From contig NZ_WQLV01000006.1 of the NCBI RefSeq assembly GCF_009753675.1, forward strand, positions 62,001 through 126,000: 64,000 nucleotides of DNA, given 5' to 3'. Every line of letters begins with the position of its first letter. Position 1 is the first letter of the stretch. The DNA is from Parasedimentitalea huanghaiensis. Lineage in GTDB: Bacteria; Pseudomonadota; Alphaproteobacteria; Rhodobacterales; Rhodobacteraceae. The position numbers and the translations under genes are program-made. The notes under the pieces were generated by a model. It searched no databases. It saw only the letters and a program-made list of their open reading frames with translations, and was not told where the DNA came from. Below are positions 25,234 through 33,596 of the stretch, in pieces.

Positions 25234-26136
25234 CTAGGCTGGTTTAGTCCGCATCTGTTTAATCAGAGACACCGAATAGATCACCAATGCTGCCCAGATC
25301 ATAGGGAAGGCAATCATGCGGGCACCACCAAATTCTTCACCAAAGACAAATACGGCAATCAGGAAAATCATTGTTGGCGCGATGTATTGCAGGATACCGA
25401 TGGTCGACAATCGCAACAGTTTGGCCCCATTTGCATAGGTGATTAAAGGTATCGCCGTAACCACGCCACAGCCCAGCAACAGCGAGGTATCTATACCTGT
25501 GCCGCCAATATGGCCGGATCCGGTTGCGGACAGATAGATGACATAGCCCAGTGCCACCGGCATCAGGATCAGCACTTCCAGCATGAATCCCTGATTGGGA
25601 CCAACTGGCAGTGATTTCTTGAAAAAGGCATAGAACCCCCAGCTTAGCGTCAGTCCAACAGCCGCCAGTGGTAGGCCTCCGGCGTCCACAGTGAGCACCA
25701 CCACTGCCGCTGTGGCCAGAGCAATCGCCAGCATCTGCATCCGGCTGGGTCGTTCACCCAGCAACACCGCACCAAGAAGAATACTGAACAGCGGGTTGAT
25801 GTAGTAGCCCAGCGCCGCATCCAGCGCGTGGCCACTGGCAATTGACCAGACATAGATACCCCAGTTGACGGTAATCAGTGCGGCAGTGACACAGCCCATC
25901 ATCAGTGTTTTGGGATTGCGCAACGCTGCCTTCAGGTCCTTGGTTCGGCGCAGCACGATCAGTAACACCCCGGCCACAGGCACCGACCAAAGCACCCGGT
26001 GTGCCACCACTTCAGCTGCTGGGATATGCGACAGTGCCTTCATGTATAGCGGCAACAGCCCCCACATCACATAGGCCGATATGGCAAAGGCCAGGCCACG
26101 TGGGCTGTCGATGTTGTCAGTGTTGGGGGATGTCAT
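25234..26136 (-). CDS. rarD: EamA-family transporter RarD
   Basis: Inner-membrane protein of 300 aa with about ten transmembrane helices in two EamA halves. The RarD subgroup is recognised by ISAYVMWGLLPLYMKAL at the N-terminus, HRVLWSVPVAG, NWGIYVWSIASGHALDAALG then YYINPLFSILLG, and QYIAPTMIFLIAVFVFGEEF. Members of the wider family export metabolites; the RarD substrate is not firmly known. GGAG precedes the ATG. It is probably in a unit with, or downstream of, other minus-strand genes. Confidence 0.93.
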   Translation of the reverse strand: MTSPNTDNIDSPRGLAFAISAYVMWGLLPLYMKALSHIPAAEVVAHRVLWSVPVAGVLLIVLRRTKDLKAALRNPKTLMMGCVTAALITVNWGIYVWSIASGHALDAALGYYINPLFSILLGAVLLGERPSRMQMLAIALATAAVVVLTVDAGGLPLAAVGLTLSWGFYAFFKKSLPVGPNQGFMLEVLILMPVALGYVIYLSATGSGHIGGTGIDTSLLLGCGVVTAIPLITYANGAKLLRLSTIGILQYIAPTMIFLIAVFVFGEEFGGARMIAFPMIWAALVIYSVSLIKQMRTKPA

Positions 26137-26204
26137 TGCGCACTCCTATGGCCGTAGTTATGGCAGGTCTTTGCGCAAAGGAAACCGGGAAATGCCGCCC
26201 TTGT

Positions 26205-26636
26205 TCAGGTCAGGGCCACATCCAGCAATAATGCAGCGATCAGCAGGCACAATGGGGCATAAATTCTTTGATCCAGGCGAGCAAAGGGGTGTTCCGGTAC
26301 CAGTTCCCGCCAGAAGGACATATAGGCTGCCAACCCGCGGGCTGAGAACACCAGGATCATGGCGACCAATAGAATTTGATACATCCGTGGCAACAAGATA
26401 CCCGACATCAATCCACCAGAGGCCAGTACAATATGGGCCGCAGCTGTCAGCACAATAGCGACACCTAAACTGGCCAAACGCGGTGGCATCTTCTGAATGT
26501 CCTTACTGCCAACTACGGTACGCGCCAGTGCTTTCTCATCCCCCACAGGCCAGCTGCTGCCCAGCGCCCACAGCAAATGCACCAATGCGATGGCTAGTAG
26601 CAGCAGGACGGCAATAATAGCGCTGAAAGGCATCAT
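26205..26636 (-). CDS. DUF3995 membrane protein
   Basis: 143 aa with four predicted transmembrane segments (residues about 5-25, 58-78, 85-105, 125-142). The first carries the motif VHLLWALGSSWPVGDE, the recognisable core of DUF3995 proteins. Function unknown. Two ATG codons in a row begin the frame; the second is equally possible. No enzymatic motif is visible. It lies between RarD and the large FAD enzyme on the same strand. Confidence 0.75.
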   Translation of the reverse strand: MMPFSAIIAVLLLLAIALVHLLWALGSSWPVGDEKALARTVVGSKDIQKMPPRLASLGVAIVLTAAAHIVLASGGLMSGILLPRMYQILLVAMILVFSARGLAAYMSFWRELVPEHPFARLDQRIYAPLCLLIAALLLDVALT

Positions 26637-26704
26637 CTGGTCGGGTTCCTCTGTATATCCGCTGCCGCATGGCTCTCACCATATGGCAGCGGATACAACA
26701 GCTA

Positions 26705-29155
26705 TCAGACCTTCACGCGCTCTGATTTGGGATCATACATTGGCTTCAGCGAGGCCTCGGCCCGGATACGTGTTCCCATCACGTCGACTTCATAAGTCGA
26801 CGCCAATACATCAGCGGCGCTCTCGCCTTCACAGGGCACATAACCTAACCCAATCGCACCGCCTAGCGTGTGGCCATAGTTACCAGAGCTGAGATAGCCG
26901 ACGATCTTACCATCCCGGATCAAGGGTTCGTTGTGATACAGCATGGGTTCAGGATCAGTCAGTTTGAACTGCACCATGCGGTTTTTTGGACCACTTTCCT
27001 TGCGCGCTAACACAGCATCACGACCAATGAAATCTGGTTTGTCAGTTTTCACCGCAAACCCCAACCCAGCGTCAATCACATGATCCTCACAGGTGATGTC
27101 ATGGCCAAAGTGACGAAACCCTTTTTCAATCCGACAGCTGTCCATCATGTGCATCCCACACAGTTTCAGCCCCATGTCCCGTCCCGCCTCGGATAGCGTT
27201 TCAAAGGCATGACCCGCCATATCCGAACTGACATAGATCTCCCAGCCGAGCTCACCCACATAAGTCACCCTATGTACACGGGCCAACCCCATGCCCAGCT
27301 CAATCTCCTGCGCAGTACCAAAAGGGTTCACAGCATTTGAGAAATCACCTGGCGACACCCGTTGCAGCAACTCGCGTGACTGCGGTCCCATCACGGCCAG
27401 CACGCCCTCGCCCGCTGTGACATCGGTCAACACCACTCGGTAATCGCCCTGATGACGCATCATCCAGGTCTGATCCGCCAAACGCGTTGTCGAGGGCGTT
27501 ACAACCAAATAGGCGGTCTCGCTCAGGCGGGTGACAGTGACATCTGCCTCGATCCCGCCACTTGCATTCAGGAATTGGGTATAGACAATCTTGCCTGCCG
27601 GTACCGACAAGCTGGCACCACAGACATAGTTCAGGAACGCTTCGGCATCGGGGCCTTCGACGCGAATTTTACCAAACGAGGACATGTCATACATGCCGAC
27701 GTTTTCACGCACGGCCCGGTGTTCCGCAGCTGAGTTTTCAAACCAGTTTTGCCGCTTCCAGCTGTACTGATACTCACGCTCCTGTCCCTCATTTGCAAAC
27801 CAGTTGGCCCGCTCCCAGCCAGCGGTTTCGCCCATCACTGCGCCCTGATCCAAGAGTTTCTGATGGAACGGAGAGCGACGAACACCGCGCGCGGTGGCCT
27901 TTTGCCGGTATGGGAAGTGATCCGCATAGAGCAGCCCCAGCGTTTCCTTAGAGCGTTCAAACAGATAGTGTTTGTTGCCCTGAAACGGATGCATCCGGGA
28001 GATATCAACGTCACCCAGATCAAAGGGCTTTTCACCTGCGTCCATCCATTGCGCCAGTGCCATTCCAGCGCCACCAGCAGATTGAATACCGATTGAGTTA
28101 AAGCCTGCGGCAACCCAGACATTGTCCATCTCAGGTGCTTGACCCAGATGATAGGCATCGTCCGGCGTAAAGCTCTCAGGCCCATTAAAGAAGGTGTGGA
28201 TACCTGCTTCGGCCAGCATCGGCATACGCTCGCAGGCGGCTTCAAGGATCGGCTCAAAATGGTCGAAATCTTCAGGCAATTGGTCAAACTCAAACCGGTC
28301 AGAAATACCATCCATACCCCAAGGCTTGGCATTGGGTTCAAAGGCGCCCAGCAGGATCTTACCGGCATCTTCCTTGTAATAAGCACATTCATCCGGCACC
28401 CGCAGCACTGGCATCTGGGTCAGACCGGGGATCGCTTCGGTGACAATATAAAAGTGCTCGCAGGCGTGTAGCGGCACGTTGGTGCCTGCCATTTTACCAA
28501 CTTCGCGGCCCCACATGCCTGCGCAGTTCACCACCATGTCGGCTTCGATATGGCCCTGCTGTTCACCATCGTCGCTGGCCCAGTCTACACCGGTGACCCG
28601 GCGACCTTGCTTTGTCATGCCGGTCACCTTGATACGCTCCTTGACCAGTGCACCATTCTGACGCGCGCCCTTGGCCATCGCCAGTGCGATGTTGGCCGGA
28701 TCCGCCTGCCCGTCTGTCGGCAACCAGATACCACCGGTCACGCCATCCAGGTTCAGATGCTCATAACGCTGCTTGACCTCCGCCGGTGACAGTTCTTCGG
28801 CAGGAACCCCAAAGGCCCGCGCCATGGCGGCGCTGCGGTATAGTTCTTCGCGTCGCTCATCCGTCAGCGCAACCGAGATTGATCCAACTTGGCGAATGCC
28901 CGTAGCAACCCCGGTTTCATCTTCCAGCCCGTGATACAGCTCAGCCGAATACCGCGCCAGCTTGGTCATATTCGAGCTGGCCCGCAGCTGACCGATCAGC
29001 CCGGCGGCGTGCCAGGTGGTGCCCGATGTCAATTGTTTGCGTTCTAGCAGCACCACGTCCTGCCAGCCCAGTTTTGCCAAATGATAGGCTACCGAGCAGC
29101 CAATAACACCGCCGCCGATGATGACCACACGGGCCTTGGTGGGAAGATCGCTCAT
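26705..29155 (-). CDS. Dimethylglycine/sarcosine dehydrogenase-like FAD-GcvT enzyme
   Basis: 816 aa fusion of an N-terminal FAD-dependent amine oxidase domain and a C-terminal folate-binding GcvT domain, the architecture of dimethylglycine and sarcosine dehydrogenases. Dinucleotide motif VVIIGGGVIGCSVAYHLAKL at residues about 10-29; SGTTWHAAGLIG holds the His that binds FAD covalently in relatives. The GcvT part begins near residue 440 and ends in GGAIGLGYVPCEG. Expected: oxidative N-demethylation of a glycine derivative, with formaldehyde passed to tetrahydrofolate. Exact substrate unknown. Adjacent is a GlxA-type regulator on the same strand, as in glycine-betaine catabolic loci. Confidence 0.9.
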   Translation of the reverse strand: MSDLPTKARVVIIGGGVIGCSVAYHLAKLGWQDVVLLERKQLTSGTTWHAAGLIGQLRASSNMTKLARYSAELYHGLEDETGVATGIRQVGSISVALTDERREELYRSAAMARAFGVPAEELSPAEVKQRYEHLNLDGVTGGIWLPTDGQADPANIALAMAKGARQNGALVKERIKVTGMTKQGRRVTGVDWASDDGEQQGHIEADMVVNCAGMWGREVGKMAGTNVPLHACEHFYIVTEAIPGLTQMPVLRVPDECAYYKEDAGKILLGAFEPNAKPWGMDGISDRFEFDQLPEDFDHFEPILEAACERMPMLAEAGIHTFFNGPESFTPDDAYHLGQAPEMDNVWVAAGFNSIGIQSAGGAGMALAQWMDAGEKPFDLGDVDISRMHPFQGNKHYLFERSKETLGLLYADHFPYRQKATARGVRRSPFHQKLLDQGAVMGETAGWERANWFANEGQEREYQYSWKRQNWFENSAAEHRAVRENVGMYDMSSFGKIRVEGPDAEAFLNYVCGASLSVPAGKIVYTQFLNASGGIEADVTVTRLSETAYLVVTPSTTRLADQTWMMRHQGDYRVVLTDVTAGEGVLAVMGPQSRELLQRVSPGDFSNAVNPFGTAQEIELGMGLARVHRVTYVGELGWEIYVSSDMAGHAFETLSEAGRDMGLKLCGMHMMDSCRIEKGFRHFGHDITCEDHVIDAGLGFAVKTDKPDFIGRDAVLARKESGPKNRMVQFKLTDPEPMLYHNEPLIRDGKIVGYLSSGNYGHTLGGAIGLGYVPCEGESAADVLASTYEVDVMGTRIRAEASLKPMYDPKSERVKV

Positions 29156-29239
29156 GTCGTCGCTCCAGACTCTGAATTTCTCATCAGCCTGACATGCTTG
29201 CGTGACTGGAAATGCACCATTTCCGCCAATTTTTGACAG

Positions 29240-30253
29240 TTATTCTCCGATCTCAGGATCGGGTGTTGCGCCCTGCCCGCCAGACCGACGCCTTTTGCGT
29301 ACCACAAGCGGCGTAAGTCCGAACTGCGCCTTATACTGTCCGGAAAAACCACTGGGGAAACCACAGGCCAGACCGATTTCCTGTACACTTAGACTGGTGT
29401 TGAGCAACAGGTTGTTGGCTTTGCTTAACCGCATTTCACGATAGAAACTGTTGGGGGTTGTAGCAAATCTGGTCTTGAACTTGCGCTCAAGTGACCGGGC
29501 GGAAATGCCGACTTGAGCGACCAGTTCGGAAATAGGTAGCGGATCCTCGATATTATCCTGCATGATTCGGATACAATGGTCGAGATCGGTGTCTCCGGTC
29601 GCAGTTCCCCGTGCGCCGCCAAACGGTTGCCGGGTTGAAAAGTCGCGGATATTGTCGTGCAGCAGTACATTGGCCACTGTCACCAGCGCCGCAGGTGAAA
29701 TGTGCCGCCCCATCAGTGACAAGACCACATCTACCGTTGCCCCCATGCCGGCACAGGTCACCACGGGCCCGTCTTCACTGGCCAATGCCGTGCCTGCTTC
29801 AAACAATCCACTGCGTTCACGCAACAGGGCCGAGTTTTCCCAATGGGTGGAGAGGTGTACCCCTTTATCACCTCGATCCTGGATGTATCGGCTGGCGGCC
29901 TCGGCCAAGAGAAACACCTGCGCGTTGCGATAGGTATAAGCCGAGATCAGCCCCGGTAGCGACAAAGCAGGGGTGTCGGGATCGCTATTGCCGATCACAA
30001 AGGCATAATCAGCTGTTGGCCGGTCGACAAAAGGTTGGGAATTGACAAAGGCCTCGCAACGGCTTTCGATCATCCCGCCCTTGGCTGATCGGTAGGTCCA
30101 GGAAAATGGCGGTTGCGCGATGATCCGATTGGCAACACGCAGGGCATCGACAATTGCTGCGACTTCAAGCAGGACAAAGCCATCGGCAACGACAATATCA
30201 ATCTGCCAGCACCGGGACGTGGGCTTTAGGTCGGGTTTGGATCGGCTGTTCAT
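29240..30253 (-). CDS. GlxA-family AraC-type transcriptional regulator
   Basis: 337 aa. N-terminal DJ-1/PfpI-like sensor domain (IDIVVADGFVLLEVAAIVDA, later VVTCAGMGATVDVVLSLMGR) and a C-terminal AraC HTH pair (LVAQVGISARSLERKFKTRF then LSVQEIGLACGFPSGFSGQY). Known relatives GbdR and CdhR control glycine-betaine and carnitine breakdown, so the dimethylglycine dehydrogenase-like gene 84 bases downstream on the same strand is a natural target. AGGA precedes the ATG. Confidence 0.92.
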   Translation of the reverse strand: MNSRSKPDLKPTSRCWQIDIVVADGFVLLEVAAIVDALRVANRIIAQPPFSWTYRSAKGGMIESRCEAFVNSQPFVDRPTADYAFVIGNSDPDTPALSLPGLISAYTYRNAQVFLLAEAASRYIQDRGDKGVHLSTHWENSALLRERSGLFEAGTALASEDGPVVTCAGMGATVDVVLSLMGRHISPAALVTVANVLLHDNIRDFSTRQPFGGARGTATGDTDLDHCIRIMQDNIEDPLPISELVAQVGISARSLERKFKTRFATTPNSFYREMRLSKANNLLLNTSLSVQEIGLACGFPSGFSGQYKAQFGLTPLVVRKRRRSGGQGATPDPEIGE

Positions 30254-30326
30254 ATGGCGAGTCCTAGGGCATCTTCACCAAAATCCGCAACGGTAAACCA
30301 AAGCGTTAAGAGGGAGAAACAACAGT

Positions 30327-30626
30327 ATGTCCACCAACCCTTGGGTTCTTTCTGCCGTGTATCTATTTACTATCAACGCCTTAGAGATAGTGCTCTTTAT
30401 GCTTGATAAACGTCGGGCGCGGCTTGGTCATTGGCGCATATCGGAACGAACCCTGCTGATTGTAGCCCTGATGGGCGGCACACCGGGCGCCTATTGGAGC
30501 CGCCAACTATTTCGCCACAAGACCCGGAAACAACCGTTTTCGACACTGTTGCATGTGATTACCCTACTGCAACTGATAGCTGGAACGGCAATTATCTGGA
30601 GCGCCCTAACGGGCAAATACATCTGA
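30327..30626 (+). CDS. DUF1294 membrane protein
   Basis: 99 aa with three hydrophobic helices. The family signature is the second part of the protein: LFMLDKRRARLGHWRISERT followed by LLIVALMGGTPGAYWSRQLF and RHKTRKQPF. Function unknown. GGGAG precedes the ATG. The last 21 bases overlap the 3' end of the convergent fRMsr gene, an unusual amount of coding overlap for convergent genes. Confidence 0.85.
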   Translation: MSTNPWVLSAVYLFTINALEIVLFMLDKRRARLGHWRISERTLLIVALMGGTPGAYWSRQLFRHKTRKQPFSTLLHVITLLQLIAGTAIIWSALTGKYI

Positions 30627-31058
30627 CAGAATCTGACCAAGAGCTGTGGCATCTTTCTGTGTAAACGCATCCGGTTGATTGCTGTCGATGTCAAAAACGC
30701 CAATCAATCCACCCGAGTTATCTAACACCGGCAACACCAATTCCGAACGGGTGGAGCTAGCGCAGGCGATATGACCTTCAAAGCTTTCAACATCTGCAAT
30801 CAACTGAACTTCTCCCGTTCGGGCCGCTGCACCACAAACACCGCGCGAAAATGGTATTTGGAGACAACCGTGACCCCCCTGATAGGGACCAATTTTTAGC
30901 AAATCCGGGTCAGTGACACGGTAGAATCCAGTCCAGTCAAAGCGGTCATCGGAAAAATGGACTTCGCAGGCGACAGTGGCCATCAACGCCACTTCGTCTG
31001 TTTCTCCGGCAGTCAGGGAGGCAATGGATTTTGCAAGGTAAGAATAGTCAACGCTCAT
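30606..31058 (-). CDS. msrC: Free methionine-(R)-sulfoxide reductase (GAF domain)
   Basis: 150-aa GAF-domain enzyme that reduces free methionine-R-sulfoxide with thioredoxin. The three redox cysteines C65, C75 and C99 have exactly the spacing of the E. coli enzyme (84, 94, 118) in the motifs CLQIPFSRGVCGAAA and HIACASSTRSELVLPV. AAGG precedes the ATG. It repairs oxidised methionine in the cytosol. Convergent and overlapping with the DUF1294 gene. Confidence 0.92.
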   Translation of the reverse strand: MSVDYSYLAKSIASLTAGETDEVALMATVACEVHFSDDRFDWTGFYRVTDPDLLKIGPYQGGHGCLQIPFSRGVCGAAARTGEVQLIADVESFEGHIACASSTRSELVLPVLDNSGGLIGVFDIDSNQPDAFTQKDATALGQILSDVFAR

Positions 31059-31114
31059 AGAGAAACCTTTGATTTAAAGGGGTGGGGGCCTGCCCCCTTT
31101 TGACCTGACGGTCA

Positions 31115-31148
31115 ATTCACCCCCGGGGATATTTTGAGCTAGATGAAG
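31115..31148 (-). repeat. Dispersed AAAATATCC gene-end element, copy C
   Basis: On the minus strand it reads TTCATCTAGCTCAAAATATC then CCCGGGGGTGAAT, directly beyond the thiolase stop codon. It is about 30/34 identical to copy B at 17369-17402, with a C-G in place of T-A in the palindrome. A GGGGGC/GCCCCC hairpin lies next to it at 31084-31097. Confidence 0.55.
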
Positions 31149-31149
31149 A

Positions 31150-32322
31150 TCAGATCCGCTCAATTGCGATTGCAGTGCCTTCACCGCCACCGATGCAGAT
31201 CGCCGCGATTCCCCGTTTTAGTCCACGTTTTTCCAACGCGTTCAGCAAGGTAACGATGATTCGTGCACCTGATGCGCCAATCGGGTGTCCCAGCGCGCAG
31301 GCACCGCCGTTAACGTTTACAATATCACGCGACAGGCCCATTTCACGCATAAAGGCCATGGGGACCACCGCAAAGGCTTCGTTCACCTCCCACAAGTCGA
31401 CATCTGTTTTGGACCAACCAATCTGGGACATCAGCTTTTGCACTGCCGGTACTGGTGCAGTAGTAAACAGACCCGGTGCCTGCGCGTGGCTGGCATGACC
31501 GAGGATACGCGCTCGTGTGGTCAGCCCCTGTGCCGCCGCAGATTCGGCAGAGGCCAGCACAAGCGCGGCCGCACCATCTGAGATCGAAGATGCATTCGCC
31601 GCCGTCACCGTGCCATCCTTACGAAACGCCGGTTTCAGTGTAGGGATTTTTTCAGGGCGCGCCGACTTGGGCTGCTCATCCGCGTCACTGACGATTTCTC
31701 CTTTACGTGTTTTGACAGTGACCGGGGCGATCTCACCGTCAAAAGCTCCGCTTTCTTGTGCCTCCAGCGCGTTTGAAAGCGATCTCAGGGCGAATTCGTC
31801 CTGCTCCTGACGGCTGAATTGATAAGTATCGGCGCAATCTTCGGCAAATGTCCCCATCAAGCGCCCCTTATCATAGGCGTCTTCAAGCCCATCGAGGAAC
31901 ATATGATCAATCACCTGATTGTGGCCAATTCGAGCACCGCCGCGCATTTTTGGCAGCAAATACGGAGCGTTGGACATGCTTTCCATACCACCGGCTATCA
32001 TTGTCTCAGCATGGCCTAGCGCAATCTGATCAAAAGCCATCATCGTGGCCTTCATCCCGGACCCGCACATCTTGTTCAGTGTGGTGGCTGGCACCTCTTC
32101 GCCCAGACCAGCAGCAAAACCGGCCTGACGAGCCGGTGCCTGACCTTGGCCAGCAGGCAATACACAGCCCATCAAAACTTCATCTACAGTGGTAATTCCT
32201 GCACCCGCAAGGGCGGCCCGAATCGCCGTACCGCCCAGTTCCGCAGCAGCGACGCCATCAAATACGCCTTGAAATCCGCCCATTGGCGTTCGCGCAGCTC
32301 CCGCAATGATAACCTCTTTCAT
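31150..32322 (-). CDS. Acetyl-CoA C-acetyltransferase / thiolase
   Basis: 390 aa cytosolic thiolase. Catalytic Cys86 in LNKMCGSGMKATMMAFD, the NGGACALGHPIGASGAR motif with its active-site His near residue 347, and the second cysteine, C376, in CIGGGEGTAIAIERI. Condenses two acetyl-CoA or cleaves 3-ketoacyl-CoA; the sequence resembles biosynthetic thiolases or degradative acetoacetyl-CoA thiolases but does not decide which. GAGGAAA precedes the ATG. No phaB or other PHB gene is adjacent. Confidence 0.94.
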   Translation of the reverse strand: MKEVIIAGAARTPMGGFQGVFDGVAAAELGGTAIRAALAGAGITTVDEVLMGCVLPAGQGQAPARQAGFAAGLGEEVPATTLNKMCGSGMKATMMAFDQIALGHAETMIAGGMESMSNAPYLLPKMRGGARIGHNQVIDHMFLDGLEDAYDKGRLMGTFAEDCADTYQFSRQEQDEFALRSLSNALEAQESGAFDGEIAPVTVKTRKGEIVSDADEQPKSARPEKIPTLKPAFRKDGTVTAANASSISDGAAALVLASAESAAAQGLTTRARILGHASHAQAPGLFTTAPVPAVQKLMSQIGWSKTDVDLWEVNEAFAVVPMAFMREMGLSRDIVNVNGGACALGHPIGASGARIIVTLLNALEKRGLKRGIAAICIGGGEGTAIAIERI

Positions 32323-32413
32323 GCTCTTTCCTCTTCAGCTTTGATCCTGCATACAAAATGGTAAGGTTTACGGTCTAGTCTGCACAGTAACGAAATGCCA
32401 ACTGGGGGAAATT

Positions 32414-32752
32414 ATGAGCCTGACCAGCACAACAACGGGCAGTGCCCAAATTGTTACCGTGAACGCGGAGCGCATTGATGCAACGATTGCGATTCAATTC
32501 AAAGAAGATATGCGCAACGAAACCGAAGGTGGAGCAGACCGTGTCATTTTAGACCTGTCTGAGGTGGAATTTATTGATTCCAGCGGATTAGGCGCCATTG
32601 TCGCTGCGATGAAGCAGTTAGGCAGCAGTCGCAAGATGGATCTTGCTGGCCTGTCCCCAATGGTCGACAAAGTATTTCGGTTGACCCGTATGGACACCGT
32701 TTTTGATCTTTATGCCTCGCTGAACGAGGCCACTGCCACCAGCAACAGCTAA
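32414..32752 (+). CDS. STAS-domain anti-sigma factor antagonist
   Basis: 112 aa single STAS domain, cytosolic. The phosphorylation motif is FIDSSGLGAIVAAMKQL with Ser57 as expected target of a kinase. In partner-switching systems the unphosphorylated form binds the anti-sigma kinase and frees the sigma factor or other client. GGGGGAAATT precedes the ATG. It is followed by a HATPase protein, so the pair is the core of such a switch; the phosphatase and client are not in the window. Confidence 0.93.
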   Translation: MSLTSTTTGSAQIVTVNAERIDATIAIQFKEDMRNETEGGADRVILDLSEVEFIDSSGLGAIVAAMKQLGSSRKMDLAGLSPMVDKVFRLTRMDTVFDLYASLNEATATSNS

Positions 32753-32755
32753 CTG

Positions 32756-33238
32756 ATGGTATCGAAGGCGCAATTTGCGCGGAGTGAAAGCCCAATGGTT
32801 AATACTTTTGCCTACTCGTTCCTGGCCACGGAGCTGAATGCCCGCAGTGGCATTGGTTCGGTGGTGGAGCGGTTGCGGACAATGGGGCTTCCCGAAGCCC
32901 GGGCAGAAGAGGTGCAGATCGCGCTGGCCGAGGCTGTCAACAATGTTGTTGAGCACGCCTATGCAGGTACCGACCCCGGTGACGTGAATATACGCTGCAA
33001 TCTGGATGCGGATCAGTTGTGGATTAACATTCACGACGCTGGCCTGCCTTTGCCCGATGACAAGCTACCTGAAGGTAAGCCAGTCGATTTGAACGTTCCT
33101 CAGGCAGATCTCCCTGAAGGTGGGTTTGGTTGGTTTTTGATTCGTGAATTGACCAGCGATATTCACTACGAACGCAAAAGTGGGAACAACCAGCTATCCC
33201 TTCGGTTTGAAGTGAGCGCCAGTGCGCCCTTGGGATAA
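32756..33238 (+). CDS. Anti-sigma-factor kinase-type ATP-binding protein (RsbW/SpoIIAB-like)
   Basis: 160 aa from ATG 32756, three bases after the STAS stop, or 147 aa from ATG 32795, which has GGAG ten bases upstream. GHKL-type ATP-binding fold: N-box ALAEAVNNVVEHAY, then INIHDAGLPLPDD and the lid region PEGGFGWFLIRELTSDI. Predicted to phosphorylate the STAS partner and to hold a sigma factor or other regulator when the partner is phosphorylated. Operon with the STAS gene. Confidence 0.9.
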   Translation: MVSKAQFARSESPMVNTFAYSFLATELNARSGIGSVVERLRTMGLPEARAEEVQIALAEAVNNVVEHAYAGTDPGDVNIRCNLDADQLWINIHDAGLPLPDDKLPEGKPVDLNVPQADLPEGGFGWFLIRELTSDIHYERKSGNNQLSLRFEVSASAPLG

Positions 33239-33596
33239 TTCACATCCTTCGAGACTCAACGGCTCGGTCTATTCAGTTTACACCACTCCTACTCCAGCTG
33301 CATCATTTCAGCGCTGTGTTTCAGAACATCCCACTTAGTTCCGATCATTCCATCAGGACGCCACATTACTGCCGCAAAATTGGCAAACCCGCGCCCAAAG
33401 TCTGTGCAATTACTTTACGTGTAGCTGCACAAAGCTTCCCTCGGCGCCGCGTCAATCCAGCCCCCACCCTGTACGCGCGCCGGGGACTTCTTTCTTCTTT
33501 TAAAACGTTGGCTTAATGCACCTCATCGTCATCTATGAGGATTGCTTTCCGGAGCCTAACTTCTAATCTCCCATCAACACTTGACGGGAGATAACC
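33239..33596. other. Intergenic region with a possible short minus-strand remnant
   Basis: About 358 bases. On the minus strand a frame ending at 33289 codes MWRPDGMIGTKWDVLKHSAE followed by MMQLE (33289-33366), and upstream residues in the same frame also look protein-like until a stop. It could be a short gene or the tail of a decayed one; I do not recognise it. A good GGGAG ribosome site for the next gene lies at the right edge. No clear terminator. Confidence 0.35.
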
